Below are positions 19,787-28,939 of a DNA stretch of 64,000 bases, piece after piece. The DNA comes from JBFHIJ01 sp041596515. GTDB lineage: Bacteria > Bacteroidota > Ignavibacteria > Kapaibacteriales > UBA2268. The translations under genes and the position numbers were made by a program. The notes beneath the pieces were generated by a model. It saw nothing but the letters and a program-made list of their open reading frames with translations, ran no database searches and was not told where the DNA came from. Every line of letters starts with the position of its first letter. Within the stretch, counting starts at the first letter, position 1. The stretch covers positions 1 to 64,000 of the forward strand of contig JBFHIJ010000013.1 of the NCBI GenBank assembly GCA_041596515.1, in the 5' to 3' direction.

Positions 19787-20467
19787 TTAGTCAAATACTA
19801 TTGATTCGCCAAAGTCCATTACTTTTGCTTCTTTGCCAAGACTTTCGACTTTGCTTTTGAATATATTTGGATCTGCTTCTATAATTGGAAATGTATTGTA
19901 GTGCATTGGTATAGATAACTTAGGGTTTACAAACTCTACTGATTTAACAGCGTCGTCTATTCCCATAGTAAAATTATCTCCAATAGGCATCATATACACA
20001 TCTATTGCGTTTAGCTCGCCTATTAGTTTCATATCGAGGAATATACCGGTGTCTCCTGCATGATAAACTGTTTTACCCCCCATAGTGATAACCACACCTG
20101 CAGGTTCTCCCATGTAAAGTCCATCGGTCGTGGAGCTGCCGTGATGGGCGATAGTAAACTTCAATCTGCCGAATGGAAAGTTCCAAGCACCGCCGATGTG
20201 CATGTTATGAGCTTTTACGCCGTGGGCAGCCACATAGTTTGCAAGTTCATTCACAGCAATAATCATACTGTCGTTATCTTTTGCCAGCTGGATTGCATCA
20301 CCTAAATGGTCACCGTGTGCATGAGTCAGCACAATAAAGTCAGGCTTGATAGTATCTACTGGCACAGGAGCGTTAGCATTTCCTGTAATAAAAGGATCAA
20401 TAACTATGGTTTGCTCTCCATTAGAAAGCATAAAAGAGGAATGGCTCAAATATGTTAGTTTTAACAT
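19787..20467 (-). CDS. UPF0173 metal-dependent hydrolase (MBL fold)
   Basis: A 226-aa metallo-beta-lactamase-fold protein of the UPF0173/YtkL type. The metal site is LTHAHGDHLGDA near residue 52. Further ligands lie in IAHHGSS, VYHAGDTGIFLDM and the terminal PMHYNTF. I chose the ATG that begins MLKLTYLSHSSF. An in-frame TTG 45 bp upstream would add 15 non-family residues. Members have no agreed substrate. It is monocistronic and divergent from the antiporter, separated by about 160 bp that must hold both promoters. Confidence 0.88.
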   Translation of the reverse strand: MLKLTYLSHSSFMLSNGEQTIVIDPFITGNANAPVPVDTIKPDFIVLTHAHGDHLGDAIQLAKDNDSMIIAVNELANYVAAHGVKAHNMHIGGAWNFPFGRLKFTIAHHGSSTTDGLYMGEPAGVVITMGGKTVYHAGDTGIFLDMKLIGELNAIDVYMMPIGDNFTMGIDDAVKSVEFVNPKLSIPMHYNTFPIIEADPNIFKSKVESLGKEAKVMDFGESIVFD

Positions 20468-20628
20468 AAAACTTCTCCAAAATAATTCCAGATAAAATAT
20501 TATTGCTTCCAAAACTTACTAAGTAATATAAAAGGCTTAAAATTTACATTAATATATTATATTATTGTTTTAAACACAAACAAATATTAGTTTAAAAGAT
20601 TTCGGATATAGATAGAAAGGTATGGCGT

Positions 20629-21945
20629 ATGTTTGATCCTTACATAGTTTTGATAGGTGGGAGCGTGATGATATTATTATCATACGTTTTTGATATAGCT
20701 TCTCGGAAGTTTAAAATCCCGTCTGTTTTATTTTTGATAGCCACAGGCATGGGGCTAAAACTATTAGCCACTTCATTTGGTATAAATCTGGATAGTCAGT
20801 TTTATAATGCTCTTGAGTTGCTTGGGATTGTCGGTTTGATAATGATAGTACTAGAAGCAGCAGTGGATTTGAAGCTGACTAAGGAGAAGCTGGGTACTAT
20901 CAAAAAATCTTTTATGATGGCTTCTCTGATTTTGATAATATCCTCCATGGCAATAGCTTTAGTAATTATGTTTTTTAGAGAAGAGCCATTTTTCAACTCA
21001 CTCGTATATGCTATCCCACTTTCTGTAGTCAGTAGTGCAGTACTAATCCCAAGCGTACATAGCCTCACTCAAAATAAAAAAGAATTTATGATTTACGAAG
21101 CGACTTTTTCTGATATAATAGGCATCATGTTCTTTAATTTTGTAGTGATTCAAGAAGGTAGCATATTTTCTATACAAGGTTTGCTAATGGTTCTATTGAC
21201 CATAATAGTTTCTATAGTCTTTTCCTACTTCCTTGTATATTTATTTAGCAAAATTACCAGTCAGATAAAGATTTTTATGATGCTTGCAATTTTGGCTGCC
21301 TTGTACGGAGTTGGTAAGCAACTGCATCTTTCTTCATTGCTGATAATCTTTATTTTTGGATTAGTACTAAATAATTCTAAAATCTTTTTTAGATGGAAGC
21401 TTAAAAAATATATAAGCTTTTCTATGGTGAAAAGTATTCGTAATGAATTTCACATAATTACTGCAGAAACTGCATTTTTAGTTCGTACTTTTTTCTTTAT
21501 TGCGTTTGGAATGTCAATTGATATTGTGCAGATGACGAACCCAAATGTCTTGTTAGTAGGCAGTATTATTGTTGTTATTTTATACATTATCAGATATGTA
21601 AATTTCCGAACCTTCCTAAAAACGAATGTAATACCTGAAATATTTTTGGCTCCTCGTGGCTTGATTACAATTCTTCTTTTCTATAAAATACCAGAAATAT
21701 ATCAAATACAGGATTTTTCAGTTGGAATTTTATCTTTCGTTATTATAACCACAGGTTTGGTAATGATGGGAGCATTAGTGACTACTCCGTCGGCAAATAT
21801 AGATTCTTTTACAATTGTAGATATTGGTGTTACACCTAATAATGATTTGCTTGTTAATGAACCTGAGGGGCCATATTGTGAGATTGGAACTGAAGACACA
21901 GAAGATATTAGTACAAAAAATAATAAAGATGTTACAGATAAATAA
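20629..21945 (+). CDS. CPA-type cation/proton antiporter
   Basis: A 438-aa membrane transporter of the Na+/H+ exchanger fold. About twelve hydrophobic helices fill residues 5-385. Family features include the N-terminal KIPSVLFLIATGMGLK and the internal-repeat helices around YNALELLGIVGLIMIVLEAA and FSDIIGIMFFNF, where acidic residues take the place of the ion-binding aspartates. The last 50 residues are hydrophilic and acidic, with no TrkA-C domain. The transported ion (Na+ or K+) is not decided by sequence. It is monocistronic. Confidence 0.85.
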   Translation: MFDPYIVLIGGSVMILLSYVFDIASRKFKIPSVLFLIATGMGLKLLATSFGINLDSQFYNALELLGIVGLIMIVLEAAVDLKLTKEKLGTIKKSFMMASLILIISSMAIALVIMFFREEPFFNSLVYAIPLSVVSSAVLIPSVHSLTQNKKEFMIYEATFSDIIGIMFFNFVVIQEGSIFSIQGLLMVLLTIIVSIVFSYFLVYLFSKITSQIKIFMMLAILAALYGVGKQLHLSSLLIIFIFGLVLNNSKIFFRWKLKKYISFSMVKSIRNEFHIITAETAFLVRTFFFIAFGMSIDIVQMTNPNVLLVGSIIVVILYIIRYVNFRTFLKTNVIPEIFLAPRGLITILLFYKIPEIYQIQDFSVGILSFVIITTGLVMMGALVTTPSANIDSFTIVDIGVTPNNDLLVNEPEGPYCEIGTEDTEDISTKNNKDVTDK

Positions 21946-22066
21946 ACAGTAATGTATCTGTTGAAGCTAACAAAATACAGAAGTAGATTATTATTATTAT
22001 GATTCCTTTGTAAAAAGTAAAATCATCAAAAAGAAGAGTAATACATTTGGCGGCACACCAAAAAAA

Positions 22067-22092
22067 AGAGCAGCTTGGGCTAAAGCTGCTCT
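22067..22092 (-). terminator. orphan rho-independent terminator (minus strand)
   Basis: AGAGCAGCTT pairs perfectly with AAGCTGCTCT. The A-run lies on the left (plus strand), giving a U-run only on the minus-strand transcript. No established gene lies upstream on that strand, so it points to an unannotated short transcript. Confidence 0.7.
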
Positions 22093-22113
22093 ACGTATAC
22101 ATTCAATCAGAGA

Positions 22114-22206
22114 TTAGTTCAGAAATTCTATGACTGTTTTGACTCCTGTCATGCAGAGTTTATTTACTCGAAAAGAGTAAGAATAAGCACTAATGAAGCA
22201 ATACAT
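22114..22206 (-). CDS. possible 30-aa small protein or sRNA locus
   Basis: A 30-codon frame with an ATG at 22206 and a TAA at 22114 ends 22 nt before the orphan terminator. The peptide ends MTGVKTVIEFLN and is not recognised. There is no clear ribosome site and no good promoter match, so it may equally be a non-coding RNA. It is listed because the terminator needs an upstream transcript. Confidence 0.25.
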   Translation of the reverse strand: MYCFISAYSYSFRVNKLCMTGVKTVIEFLN

Positions 22207-22371
22207 CAAGTACTTTGTATCATATAATATTACTAATAATATTATGATTTTCTCTGTTACAGAGACGGCAATTAACAATTCTTATTTTGAACATTTCTCA
22301 CAATTCTATAAAATAAAAATATATATTATGCTAACTACGTGTTACATAAGGAAAAAAAAAGTTCCTTCAAA

Positions 22372-22403
22372 CCTTTTATATAGTCTTATATTTTTTATAT
22401 TTG
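22372..22403 (+). promoter_or_regulatory. possible topA promoter
   Basis: TATATTTG at 22396-22403 fits the -7 consensus TAnnTTTG exactly. The -33 region around 22372-22377 is T-rich but has no good TTTG. The leader would be about 55-60 nt. Confidence 0.35.
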
Positions 22404-22466
22404 CAATTGGAATTCTATAAGAACGTAGAATCAAAAAATAAAAATACTCGACAGGCGGGAAAATAG

Positions 22467-24806
22467 ATGGCTGAAAAAATATTAGTTGTAGTGGAATCAC
22501 CTGCAAAGGCAAAAACCATAAATAAATATCTTGGTAGTAAATATGTAGTCGAGGCTTCTGTTGGTCATATCAAAGATTTGGCGAAAACAAAGCTCGGTGT
22601 GGATGTTGAAAATGATTTTGAACCAAAATATATTACCATTAAGGGTAAGGGCGACGTAATCAAGAAACTTAAAGAGCGTTCTAAAAAAGCAAAAGAAGTC
22701 TTGATCGCTACAGATCCTGACCGCGAAGGTGAGGCAATTGCATGGCACTTAGCGGAAGTTATAAAAACAAATAACAAAAATATAAAAAGGGTTCTTTTCA
22801 ACGAAATCACTAAAGCCGGTGTAAAAAATGCTCTGAAAGAACCAATTGAAATCAATAAAGATCTTTTTATGTCTCAGCAAGCTCGCAGAGTTCTAGATAG
22901 ACTTATTGGCTTTCAGGTTTCTCCTTTTTTAAACAGAGCAATGATTGAAAAGACATCTAAGGCTCTGTCTGCCGGTAGGGTGCAGTCTGTAGCCCTTAGG
23001 CTCATCTGCGAAAGAGAAGATAAAATCAACGCATTTAAACCAATCGACTATTGGTCTATCGCAGGGATGTTTGAAAATGATAAAAAGGACAGCTTAGAAG
23101 CTAAACTTTACTCCTATGATGATAAAGTTATAAAAAATCCAGAAGGTTCTGCGCATGCGGAAGATGAAGAAGAAAATAAAACAATTCAGGATAAACTTGC
23201 AAAACAGCATTTTATTAGAACTGAACAAGAAGCAAATGACTTGCTGGACAGAATAAAAAACTCTGAATTTACCATCAGCTCCATTGCGAAGAAGCAAGTA
23301 AAACGAAGACCATCTTCTCCATTTACTACCTCGCTTTTGCAGCAAGAGGCATCTCGTCGTTTAGGCTTTTCTAACAAAAAGACTATGGCTACTGCTCAGC
23401 GACTTTATGAAGGTATCACAATGGGAACTGACGGCTCTGTTGGTCTTATTACCTACATGAGAACCGACTCTGTAAGAATTAGTCCTGAAGCTCAGCAGAA
23501 TGCTGCTGAATATATCACAACAAAGTATGGCGAAAAATATTTACCTGAAAAGCCAAATTTCTATAAAAGCAAATCTTCCAATATTCAGGATGCACACGAA
23601 GCTATTCGTCCGACCAGTATGATTTATTCTCCTGATGAAGTAAAGAAATATGCTAACAAAGATGAAGCAAGACTTTATGAGTTGATTTTTAACAGATTCT
23701 TAGCTTCGCAAATGGCACCAGCCATAATGGCTCAAACTACTATCTCAATCGATGGCGACAACCTTACTTTCAGAGCTTCAGGTTCCATAGTTGTTTTCAA
23801 AGGTTTCCTTGCTGCATACGGTGATATAGATAATGGTAAAAAAGATGATGGAAAACAGATTTTACCTCCTACGTTGGAAGAAGGGCAAGCTGTAGACTGT
23901 ACTAAGACAGAATCTACCCACTCTCAAACTAAACCGCCTGCAAGATATAATGAAGCATCTCTTGTGAAAGAGTTGGACGAGTTGGGTATCGGTAGACCTT
24001 CTACTTATGCACAAATTGTCAGTACTTTGATTGATAGAGAGTATGTAGAACTTATTACTAAATCCTTTGTGCCTACCGGTTTAGGTATGGATGTATGCAA
24101 AGTATTAGTCAAAAATTTCCCTACCCTATTCAACGTTGACTTTACGGCAGAAATGGAGCAGGATTTAGACGTAGTTGCCAATGGTGAATTAACTTATGTA
24201 GAGCTTATGAAGCAGTTCTACGGGCCATTTACCAAATCTCTGAAATATGCAGAGGAACATGGCGACATACCGGAAATTCCGTGCCCTGAATGCGGGGAGC
24301 CTATGATTATTAGGATTAGTCGTGGAGGCAGATTCTTAGGTTGTTCTAAATATCCGGATTGTAGAGGCACTAAGCCCCTTCCGAAAATAGAGCAGGAAAT
24401 GATGGAGAAAAAAGATCCTGTTATAGCCGAAGGTATTTTCTGTGACTTATGCGGAAAGCAGATGTACATTAGAGAATCACGTTTTGGCCGTTTCTACGGC
24501 TGCACTGACTATCCTGAGTGTAAAGGTATAAAACCTATAACAACGGGCGTGAAGTGCCCTAAATGTGGCGATGGCGACGTTATAGAGCGCTATAGCAAAA
24601 AAGCAAGACGCAAATTCTTTGGTTGCTCCAGATATCCGGATTGTGATTATATCACAAACTACGAACCAATTGAACATGAGTGTCCTAGCTGTGGTAATCC
24701 CACTTTAGAAGTTAGATATAAAAAAGTAGAAGGCGAATACGAAAAGTCTTACAAATGTCCAGAATGCAAAGCAGACTTTAAAGAGTTAGAAGGAGACAAA
24801 AGCTAA
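22467..24806 (+). CDS. topA: DNA topoisomerase I
   Basis: Relaxes negatively supercoiled DNA by single-strand passage. The Toprim domain opens the protein (VVESPAKAKTINKYLG, then DPDREGEAIAWHL near residue 89). The active-site tyrosine is in GLITYMRTDS (about Tyr330). Four C-terminal Cys4 zinc ribbons follow from about residue 605, starting CPECGEPM, CDLCGKQM, CPKCGDGD and CPSCGNPT. At 779 aa it has normal length. The ATG is preceded by GGCGGG. It is followed by a strong terminator and is probably monocistronic. Confidence 0.96.
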   Translation: MAEKILVVVESPAKAKTINKYLGSKYVVEASVGHIKDLAKTKLGVDVENDFEPKYITIKGKGDVIKKLKERSKKAKEVLIATDPDREGEAIAWHLAEVIKTNNKNIKRVLFNEITKAGVKNALKEPIEINKDLFMSQQARRVLDRLIGFQVSPFLNRAMIEKTSKALSAGRVQSVALRLICEREDKINAFKPIDYWSIAGMFENDKKDSLEAKLYSYDDKVIKNPEGSAHAEDEEENKTIQDKLAKQHFIRTEQEANDLLDRIKNSEFTISSIAKKQVKRRPSSPFTTSLLQQEASRRLGFSNKKTMATAQRLYEGITMGTDGSVGLITYMRTDSVRISPEAQQNAAEYITTKYGEKYLPEKPNFYKSKSSNIQDAHEAIRPTSMIYSPDEVKKYANKDEARLYELIFNRFLASQMAPAIMAQTTISIDGDNLTFRASGSIVVFKGFLAAYGDIDNGKKDDGKQILPPTLEEGQAVDCTKTESTHSQTKPPARYNEASLVKELDELGIGRPSTYAQIVSTLIDREYVELITKSFVPTGLGMDVCKVLVKNFPTLFNVDFTAEMEQDLDVVANGELTYVELMKQFYGPFTKSLKYAEEHGDIPEIPCPECGEPMIIRISRGGRFLGCSKYPDCRGTKPLPKIEQEMMEKKDPVIAEGIFCDLCGKQMYIRESRFGRFYGCTDYPECKGIKPITTGVKCPKCGDGDVIERYSKKARRKFFGCSRYPDCDYITNYEPIEHECPSCGNPTLEVRYKKVEGEYEKSYKCPECKADFKELEGDKS

Positions 24807-24830
24807 TAGCTTTTGCGGAGAATATAAAAA

Positions 24831-24873
24831 AACAAAACCGGATGACATGTTAAGCGTGTTGTCCGGTTTTGTT
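24831..24873 (+). terminator. rho-independent terminator of topA
   Basis: A 12-bp stem, AACAAAACCGGA with TCCGGTTTTGTT, is extended by partial pairing inside. It ends in T-rich sequence just after topA. The symmetric A-rich left arm may also end the minus-strand HTH gene. Confidence 0.8.
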
Positions 24874-24890
24874 TATATGTGTATCAATAA

Positions 24891-25064
24891 TTATTTTGAT
24901 TCTAAGTGAGTTTTTATTTTGTCGGCAGAAGCTTCAGAAAAGTAAGAACATCTGCCTTTTGTTTCATCAGGCTCAAGATTTAGTTCTGTAATTGCTTTTT
25001 TTACTTTACCTTGAGAAACCCCGAGTTTATCTGCCCATTTTGCAGCAGTAAGCATTTCGCTCAT
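24891..25064 (-). CDS. 57-aa MerR/excisionase-like HTH protein
   Basis: A small frame read from the minus strand with the ATG at 25064 and the stop at 24891. A GGAGAA ribosome site lies 5 nt before the ATG. The peptide begins MSEMLTAAKWADKLGVSQGK, a helix-turn-helix opening like that of small MerR or excisionase-type DNA-binding proteins. It continues through a KKAI helix to a short basic/aromatic wing (KGRCSYFS). It lies 31 bp downstream of the leucine-rich-repeat gene on the same strand, so the two are probably one operon. Target and role are unknown. Confidence 0.65.
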   Translation of the reverse strand: MSEMLTAAKWADKLGVSQGKVKKAITELNLEPDETKGRCSYFSEASADKIKTHLESK

Positions 25065-25095
25065 TATAATTCTCCTATGTTGCGTTTGCCGATGA

Positions 25096-26031
25096 CTATT
25101 GCCATTTTATTTTAGTATTGGGCAGCACTGATGACAGACCTTCGATACTTTGCTTATCAATATTATTTTTATTGATTCTAAGTTCTTTCAAATTCTTTAG
25201 TTCAGCTATATCTTCCGGAACAGATGAAAACTCATTAGAGCTTAAATCTAATTCAGTAAGTTTGATAAGTTTACTGAAGCCATGAGGGACAGCTTTCAAA
25301 TCATTTTCAAAAAGAAGTAATTTTTCTAAGTTTTCAAGTTCTGTAATACTATCGGGTAATTCGGTTAGTAAATTAGAACAAACTCTAATTTTCTGCAATT
25401 TTTTCATATCGCCAATATTAGAAGGTAAAGCAGAAATATTGTTTTGATTTGCTTCTAATTTTTCCAAATTTGTAAGCTTTGTTACAGATGCTGATATTTC
25501 AGATAAGTTATTACCATGTGCGCGAAGCTTGACAAGATTCTCTAAATTTCCAATTTCATCCGGGAGTGCAGAAATATTATTTTCGCTCAAAACTAATTCG
25601 TTTAATTTAGATAAGTTGCCAATTTCAGTAGGGAGAGTTTCAATTTGATTGTTGTTTAGACCAAGTCGTTGTAGATTTTTTAAATTCCCAATAGATTCGG
25701 GAAGAGCAGTAAGCTGATTCCAGCTAAGCACGAGTACTTTTAAGTTTTCTAAGTTGCCGATACCGGCAGGCAATTCTTTGATTTTATTGCCACTAAGTTC
25801 CAATTTTTCTAAATTTTTTAATCTGTAAATATCATCTGGGATTGAAGTGAGTCGGTTATTCCATAATACTAATTCGGTTAGATTCTCTAATTCTAAAATC
25901 TCTCTTGGGAACTCTTCGAGGTCTTTGAAGTGAAGATCTAGCTTAGTCACTATTTCTTTATTTTGCAAAGCCTCTTCTACAGAGTAGCAGGTCATTATTG
26001 ACTTTCCCGGGGTTGTTGCACCATCCATCAT
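25096..26031 (-). CDS. cytoplasmic leucine-rich-repeat protein
   Basis: A 311-aa protein made almost wholly of about twelve leucine-rich repeats of 23 residues with the consensus LxxLxLxxNxLxxLPxxIGNL, from about residue 28 to the C terminus. There is no signal peptide, no transmembrane segment and no T9SS sorting domain, so it is predicted cytoplasmic. No fused enzymatic domain is present. An AGGAGT ribosome site precedes the ATG at 26031. LRR scaffolds bind proteins, but the partner is unknown. The mini-HTH gene follows 31 bp later. Confidence 0.88.
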   Translation of the reverse strand: MMDGATTPGKSIMTCYSVEEALQNKEIVTKLDLHFKDLEEFPREILELENLTELVLWNNRLTSIPDDIYRLKNLEKLELSGNKIKELPAGIGNLENLKVLVLSWNQLTALPESIGNLKNLQRLGLNNNQIETLPTEIGNLSKLNELVLSENNISALPDEIGNLENLVKLRAHGNNLSEISASVTKLTNLEKLEANQNNISALPSNIGDMKKLQKIRVCSNLLTELPDSITELENLEKLLLFENDLKAVPHGFSKLIKLTELDLSSNEFSSVPEDIAELKNLKELRINKNNIDKQSIEGLSSVLPNTKIKWQ

Positions 26032-26236
26032 AACGTACTCCTATTTTGACGTGGTAAAAGAATTTTAATCCTTGCTATAAGATAGCATACATTTGAATAA
26101 ATAGCAAAGAAAAAAAGTCAAGTGTGATAATTATTTTTACGTTTATATTTAGTTGAGGTTTCGTCGTTTTATTTATTGTTTTAGTAGCAGTATTTTTTTA
26201 ACTTGATAAATCTAACAATTATAGGGACAAGAGCTT

Positions 26237-28201
26237 ATGTTACAGATATTTCGGTTATTTGCGATTGCCTATATTCTTTTTTCTTTTTCAAATATTAAAG
26301 CTGAGGAAATACCTAATCCTTTAAAGCCTCTTAACATTTCTTACGATGTATTACATTACGACGCGGACTTAATTTTTCTGAAGGATATTAGTCTACGCTC
26401 TTACGGTGTCAACCGGATTAAAGTGTATAGAACTGATAAATCTGAAAATAATAAGTTTTATTTTCATTTAAGGGATTTGGAGATAGATTCTGTATTCTGT
26501 AATGATAAGGAAGTAAGTGTAGAAACACATGGTGAGTATAATGATGCTGATTATGTGCACTATTTTACTTTCCCGGATGCTATAGATACAACATTAGTAA
26601 CTGTTTATTTTCATGGCACTATGGCTGCTGAGCCGGGTTACGCTTGGGGTGGAGTGCATCAGCAAGATATGACTCTTTATAACCTCGGAGTTGGGTTTTA
26701 TAATTTATGGGTTTCATGTGGAGCTCATTGGATTCCTTGCTTAGATCATCCGGGTGATAAAGCTACCACCGACATCAAATATCATGTTAACACAGGCTAT
26801 AAAGTGGCTTCTAACGGTATGCTCACTGTGCATAATCTGGATAACGGGACAGATATCTATCAATGGGTGAGTAATCATCCTATAGCTACATATATGATGA
26901 ATTTTGCAATGTCGAAATTTGCAGTGGGAGAGATTAATACATGGAAGAAGCCCATTGTTTATTATAGCTTAGAAAGCCTATCTAATAGAGCTGACTACGC
27001 CTTTGCTAAGTTGCCGATTGTTTTAGATGCTTTTGAAAATTATTGGGGTGAGTATCCTTTCGAAAAAGTAGGCTATGTGTGCACTCCAAAAGGAGCAATG
27101 GAGCACCAGACTATGATTTCTTTACCTAACTCAATTATTGCACAAATTAAGTCAAACAATGACTCTTTAAACTCAACTATTGCTCACGAGCTATCACACC
27201 AATGGTTCGGTGGTTTAGTAACTCCTGAAGATTTCAGAGATGCATGGCTAAACGAGTCTTTTGCTACTTTTTCGGAAGCATTGTATAAAGAGTATATATT
27301 TGGTAAAAACGAATATTCAAAAGTCCTCAGAGCAAAAAGAACTGATTATTTTAATAATATAACACAATCAGAAGGTGTGCTTTCAATATACAATTTTGAT
27401 AGAGAACCACCATCCTCTAACTACCCTCAGACAATTTATCAAAAAGGTGCTCTGGTTGTAGCAATGCTAAGAGAATATCTTGGAGACGAGATTTTCTTCA
27501 AATCTATACAAAACTATTTAGAGAACAATGCTTATTCTAATGTTAATACTGAAAAGCTAAAAGCTGAAATAAAAAATCTGACTACAAAAAATATTGATAA
27601 TTTCTTTGCTGAATGGATAGATGGCAAAGGTTGGCCGGAATTTGACATAAAAGTCTATGCTGCCAGAAATAATCAGGGAGTTTATGACCAGTCTAATAGC
27701 TACATCTCTTTCAAACAGGTGCAGGCGAAGTCTTTTGGTGGTTATACATATGTGCCCGTGCCGGTTACATATTTTGATGAAATAGGCAACCAAATAGATA
27801 CAGTTTATATTGTCGAAAGTATTGATCAGAAATTTCAACTTCCGAATATGCCCGGTTTAGATTCTATTGCGATAGATAACGGTACAATAGTTCCATTAAT
27901 GAAAATCAACTCTTTAGAGCTGGACGGTATTACTTCCATAGAAGAGCTACCGGACTCGCAAGTTGAAATATTTCCAAATCCTGCGACAGAGGTGTTAAAT
28001 GTAAATATTACCAACCTAAACGGCAGAGCAGAAATATCAATTAATGATTTGCAAGGCAGAGCAATGCTATCGCAAGAAGTGCAACTTAATGGTAACTCAT
28101 TTATAAAATTTGATGTAAACAATATTCCGTCAGGCACGTATATCCTTGAGATTATAAATGCTGCGGAAACAATGTATAAAACGATACAGATAATAAGATA
28201 G
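26237..28201 (+). CDS. M1-family aminopeptidase with T9SS sorting domain
   Basis: A secreted zinc aminopeptidase of 654 aa. The signal peptide is residues 1-22 and the catalytic M1 domain about 30-480. The exopeptidase motif reads GAMEH rather than the usual GAMEN. The zinc site is HELSH (H317, E318, H321) with the third ligand in LNESFATF (E340). The last 80 residues form a type A T9SS C-terminal domain beginning VEIFPNPATEVLNVN, which directs export across the outer membrane. It probably feeds on peptides outside the cell. The gene ends 10 bp before the YggS gene. Confidence 0.92.
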   Translation: MLQIFRLFAIAYILFSFSNIKAEEIPNPLKPLNISYDVLHYDADLIFLKDISLRSYGVNRIKVYRTDKSENNKFYFHLRDLEIDSVFCNDKEVSVETHGEYNDADYVHYFTFPDAIDTTLVTVYFHGTMAAEPGYAWGGVHQQDMTLYNLGVGFYNLWVSCGAHWIPCLDHPGDKATTDIKYHVNTGYKVASNGMLTVHNLDNGTDIYQWVSNHPIATYMMNFAMSKFAVGEINTWKKPIVYYSLESLSNRADYAFAKLPIVLDAFENYWGEYPFEKVGYVCTPKGAMEHQTMISLPNSIIAQIKSNNDSLNSTIAHELSHQWFGGLVTPEDFRDAWLNESFATFSEALYKEYIFGKNEYSKVLRAKRTDYFNNITQSEGVLSIYNFDREPPSSNYPQTIYQKGALVVAMLREYLGDEIFFKSIQNYLENNAYSNVNTEKLKAEIKNLTTKNIDNFFAEWIDGKGWPEFDIKVYAARNNQGVYDQSNSYISFKQVQAKSFGGYTYVPVPVTYFDEIGNQIDTVYIVESIDQKFQLPNMPGLDSIAIDNGTIVPLMKINSLELDGITSIEELPDSQVEIFPNPATEVLNVNITNLNGRAEISINDLQGRAMLSQEVQLNGNSFIKFDVNNIPSGTYILEIINAAETMYKTIQIIR

Positions 28202-28211
28202 AAGGTGAGAA

Positions 28212-28934
28212 ATGAACGTATTACCGGTAGAGGTACTTAAAGAGAATTGGAAAGTAGTAACAGAAAAAGCTCAAGAGGCTTGCGTTAAGTCCGGTAGAAA
28301 CTTTGAAGATGTAAAGATATTAGCAGTTTCCAAAACTTATCCTGTAGAAATGGTCTACAACGCGATGGATGCCGGAATGACGGTATTTGGAGAAAACTAT
28401 GCTCAAGAAGTCAGAGATAAACTCGGAGCGTTCGACGAGGTCTCTAAATCTCATCCGGAATGGCATTTTATTGGTCATTTACAGAGAAATAAAGTAAAAT
28501 ATTTATTTCCCCATGTCCACATGATTCATACTGTAGATTCTGTACGCTTAGCAGAAGAAATATCAAAGCAGGCAGAAAAGACAGATAAATCTCTGAAAAT
28601 TCTACTTCAGGTAAATACCTCAGGTGAAGATTCAAAAAGCGGTGTGGAGCCGGATGCTATAGTCGACTTGGCAGGTGAAATAGGAGAAATAGAAAATCTA
28701 CAAATTGGCGGTCTTATGACTATCGGTACTTTCTCTTCTGAAGAGAGGCTTATCCGAGGAGAGTTTGGCTTGCTTAGGAAGTCATTGGAAAGAGTAAATA
28801 GAGAATTAGGACTATCTTTAAAGCATCTTTCAATGGGTATGACTCACGACTTCGATATTGCAATCAATGAAGGTGCTACTATGGTTAGAGTAGGCACTGC
28901 TATTTTTGGTCAACGTTATTATCCTAATAGGTAA
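28212..28934 (+). CDS. YggS/PLPBP family PLP-homeostasis protein
   Basis: A 240-aa pyridoxal-phosphate-binding protein with the alanine-racemase-like TIM barrel but no racemase domain. The PLP lysine is in ILAVSKTYP near residue 40. Other family signatures are FGENYAQE near 68, WHFIGHLQRNK near 92 and LSMGMTHDFDIAI near 205. Homologues buffer PLP and affect amino-acid metabolism. An AAGGTGAG ribosome site lies just before the ATG. It sits between the M1 peptidase and punA with gaps of 10 and 5 bp. Confidence 0.93.
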   Translation: MNVLPVEVLKENWKVVTEKAQEACVKSGRNFEDVKILAVSKTYPVEMVYNAMDAGMTVFGENYAQEVRDKLGAFDEVSKSHPEWHFIGHLQRNKVKYLFPHVHMIHTVDSVRLAEEISKQAEKTDKSLKILLQVNTSGEDSKSGVEPDAIVDLAGEIGEIENLQIGGLMTIGTFSSEERLIRGEFGLLRKSLERVNRELGLSLKHLSMGMTHDFDIAINEGATMVRVGTAIFGQRYYPNR

Positions 28935-28939
28935 AAAAT

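Larger units (their letters stand above)
21946..22466. other. 521-bp intergenic region with orphan terminator
   Basis: The gap between the antiporter and topA holds a minus-strand terminator at 22067-22092, a 30-codon minus-strand reading frame at 22114-22206, and a perfect 6-bp hairpin TCTCTG-TTA-CAGAGA at 22251-22265. A probable topA promoter lies near its right end. The region is otherwise very AT-rich. Confidence 0.6.

Noticed and set aside
24891..26031. LRR/HTH pair as a toxin-antitoxin system
   Set aside because: The LRR protein has no toxin domain and the gene order and sizes do not fit known TA families.
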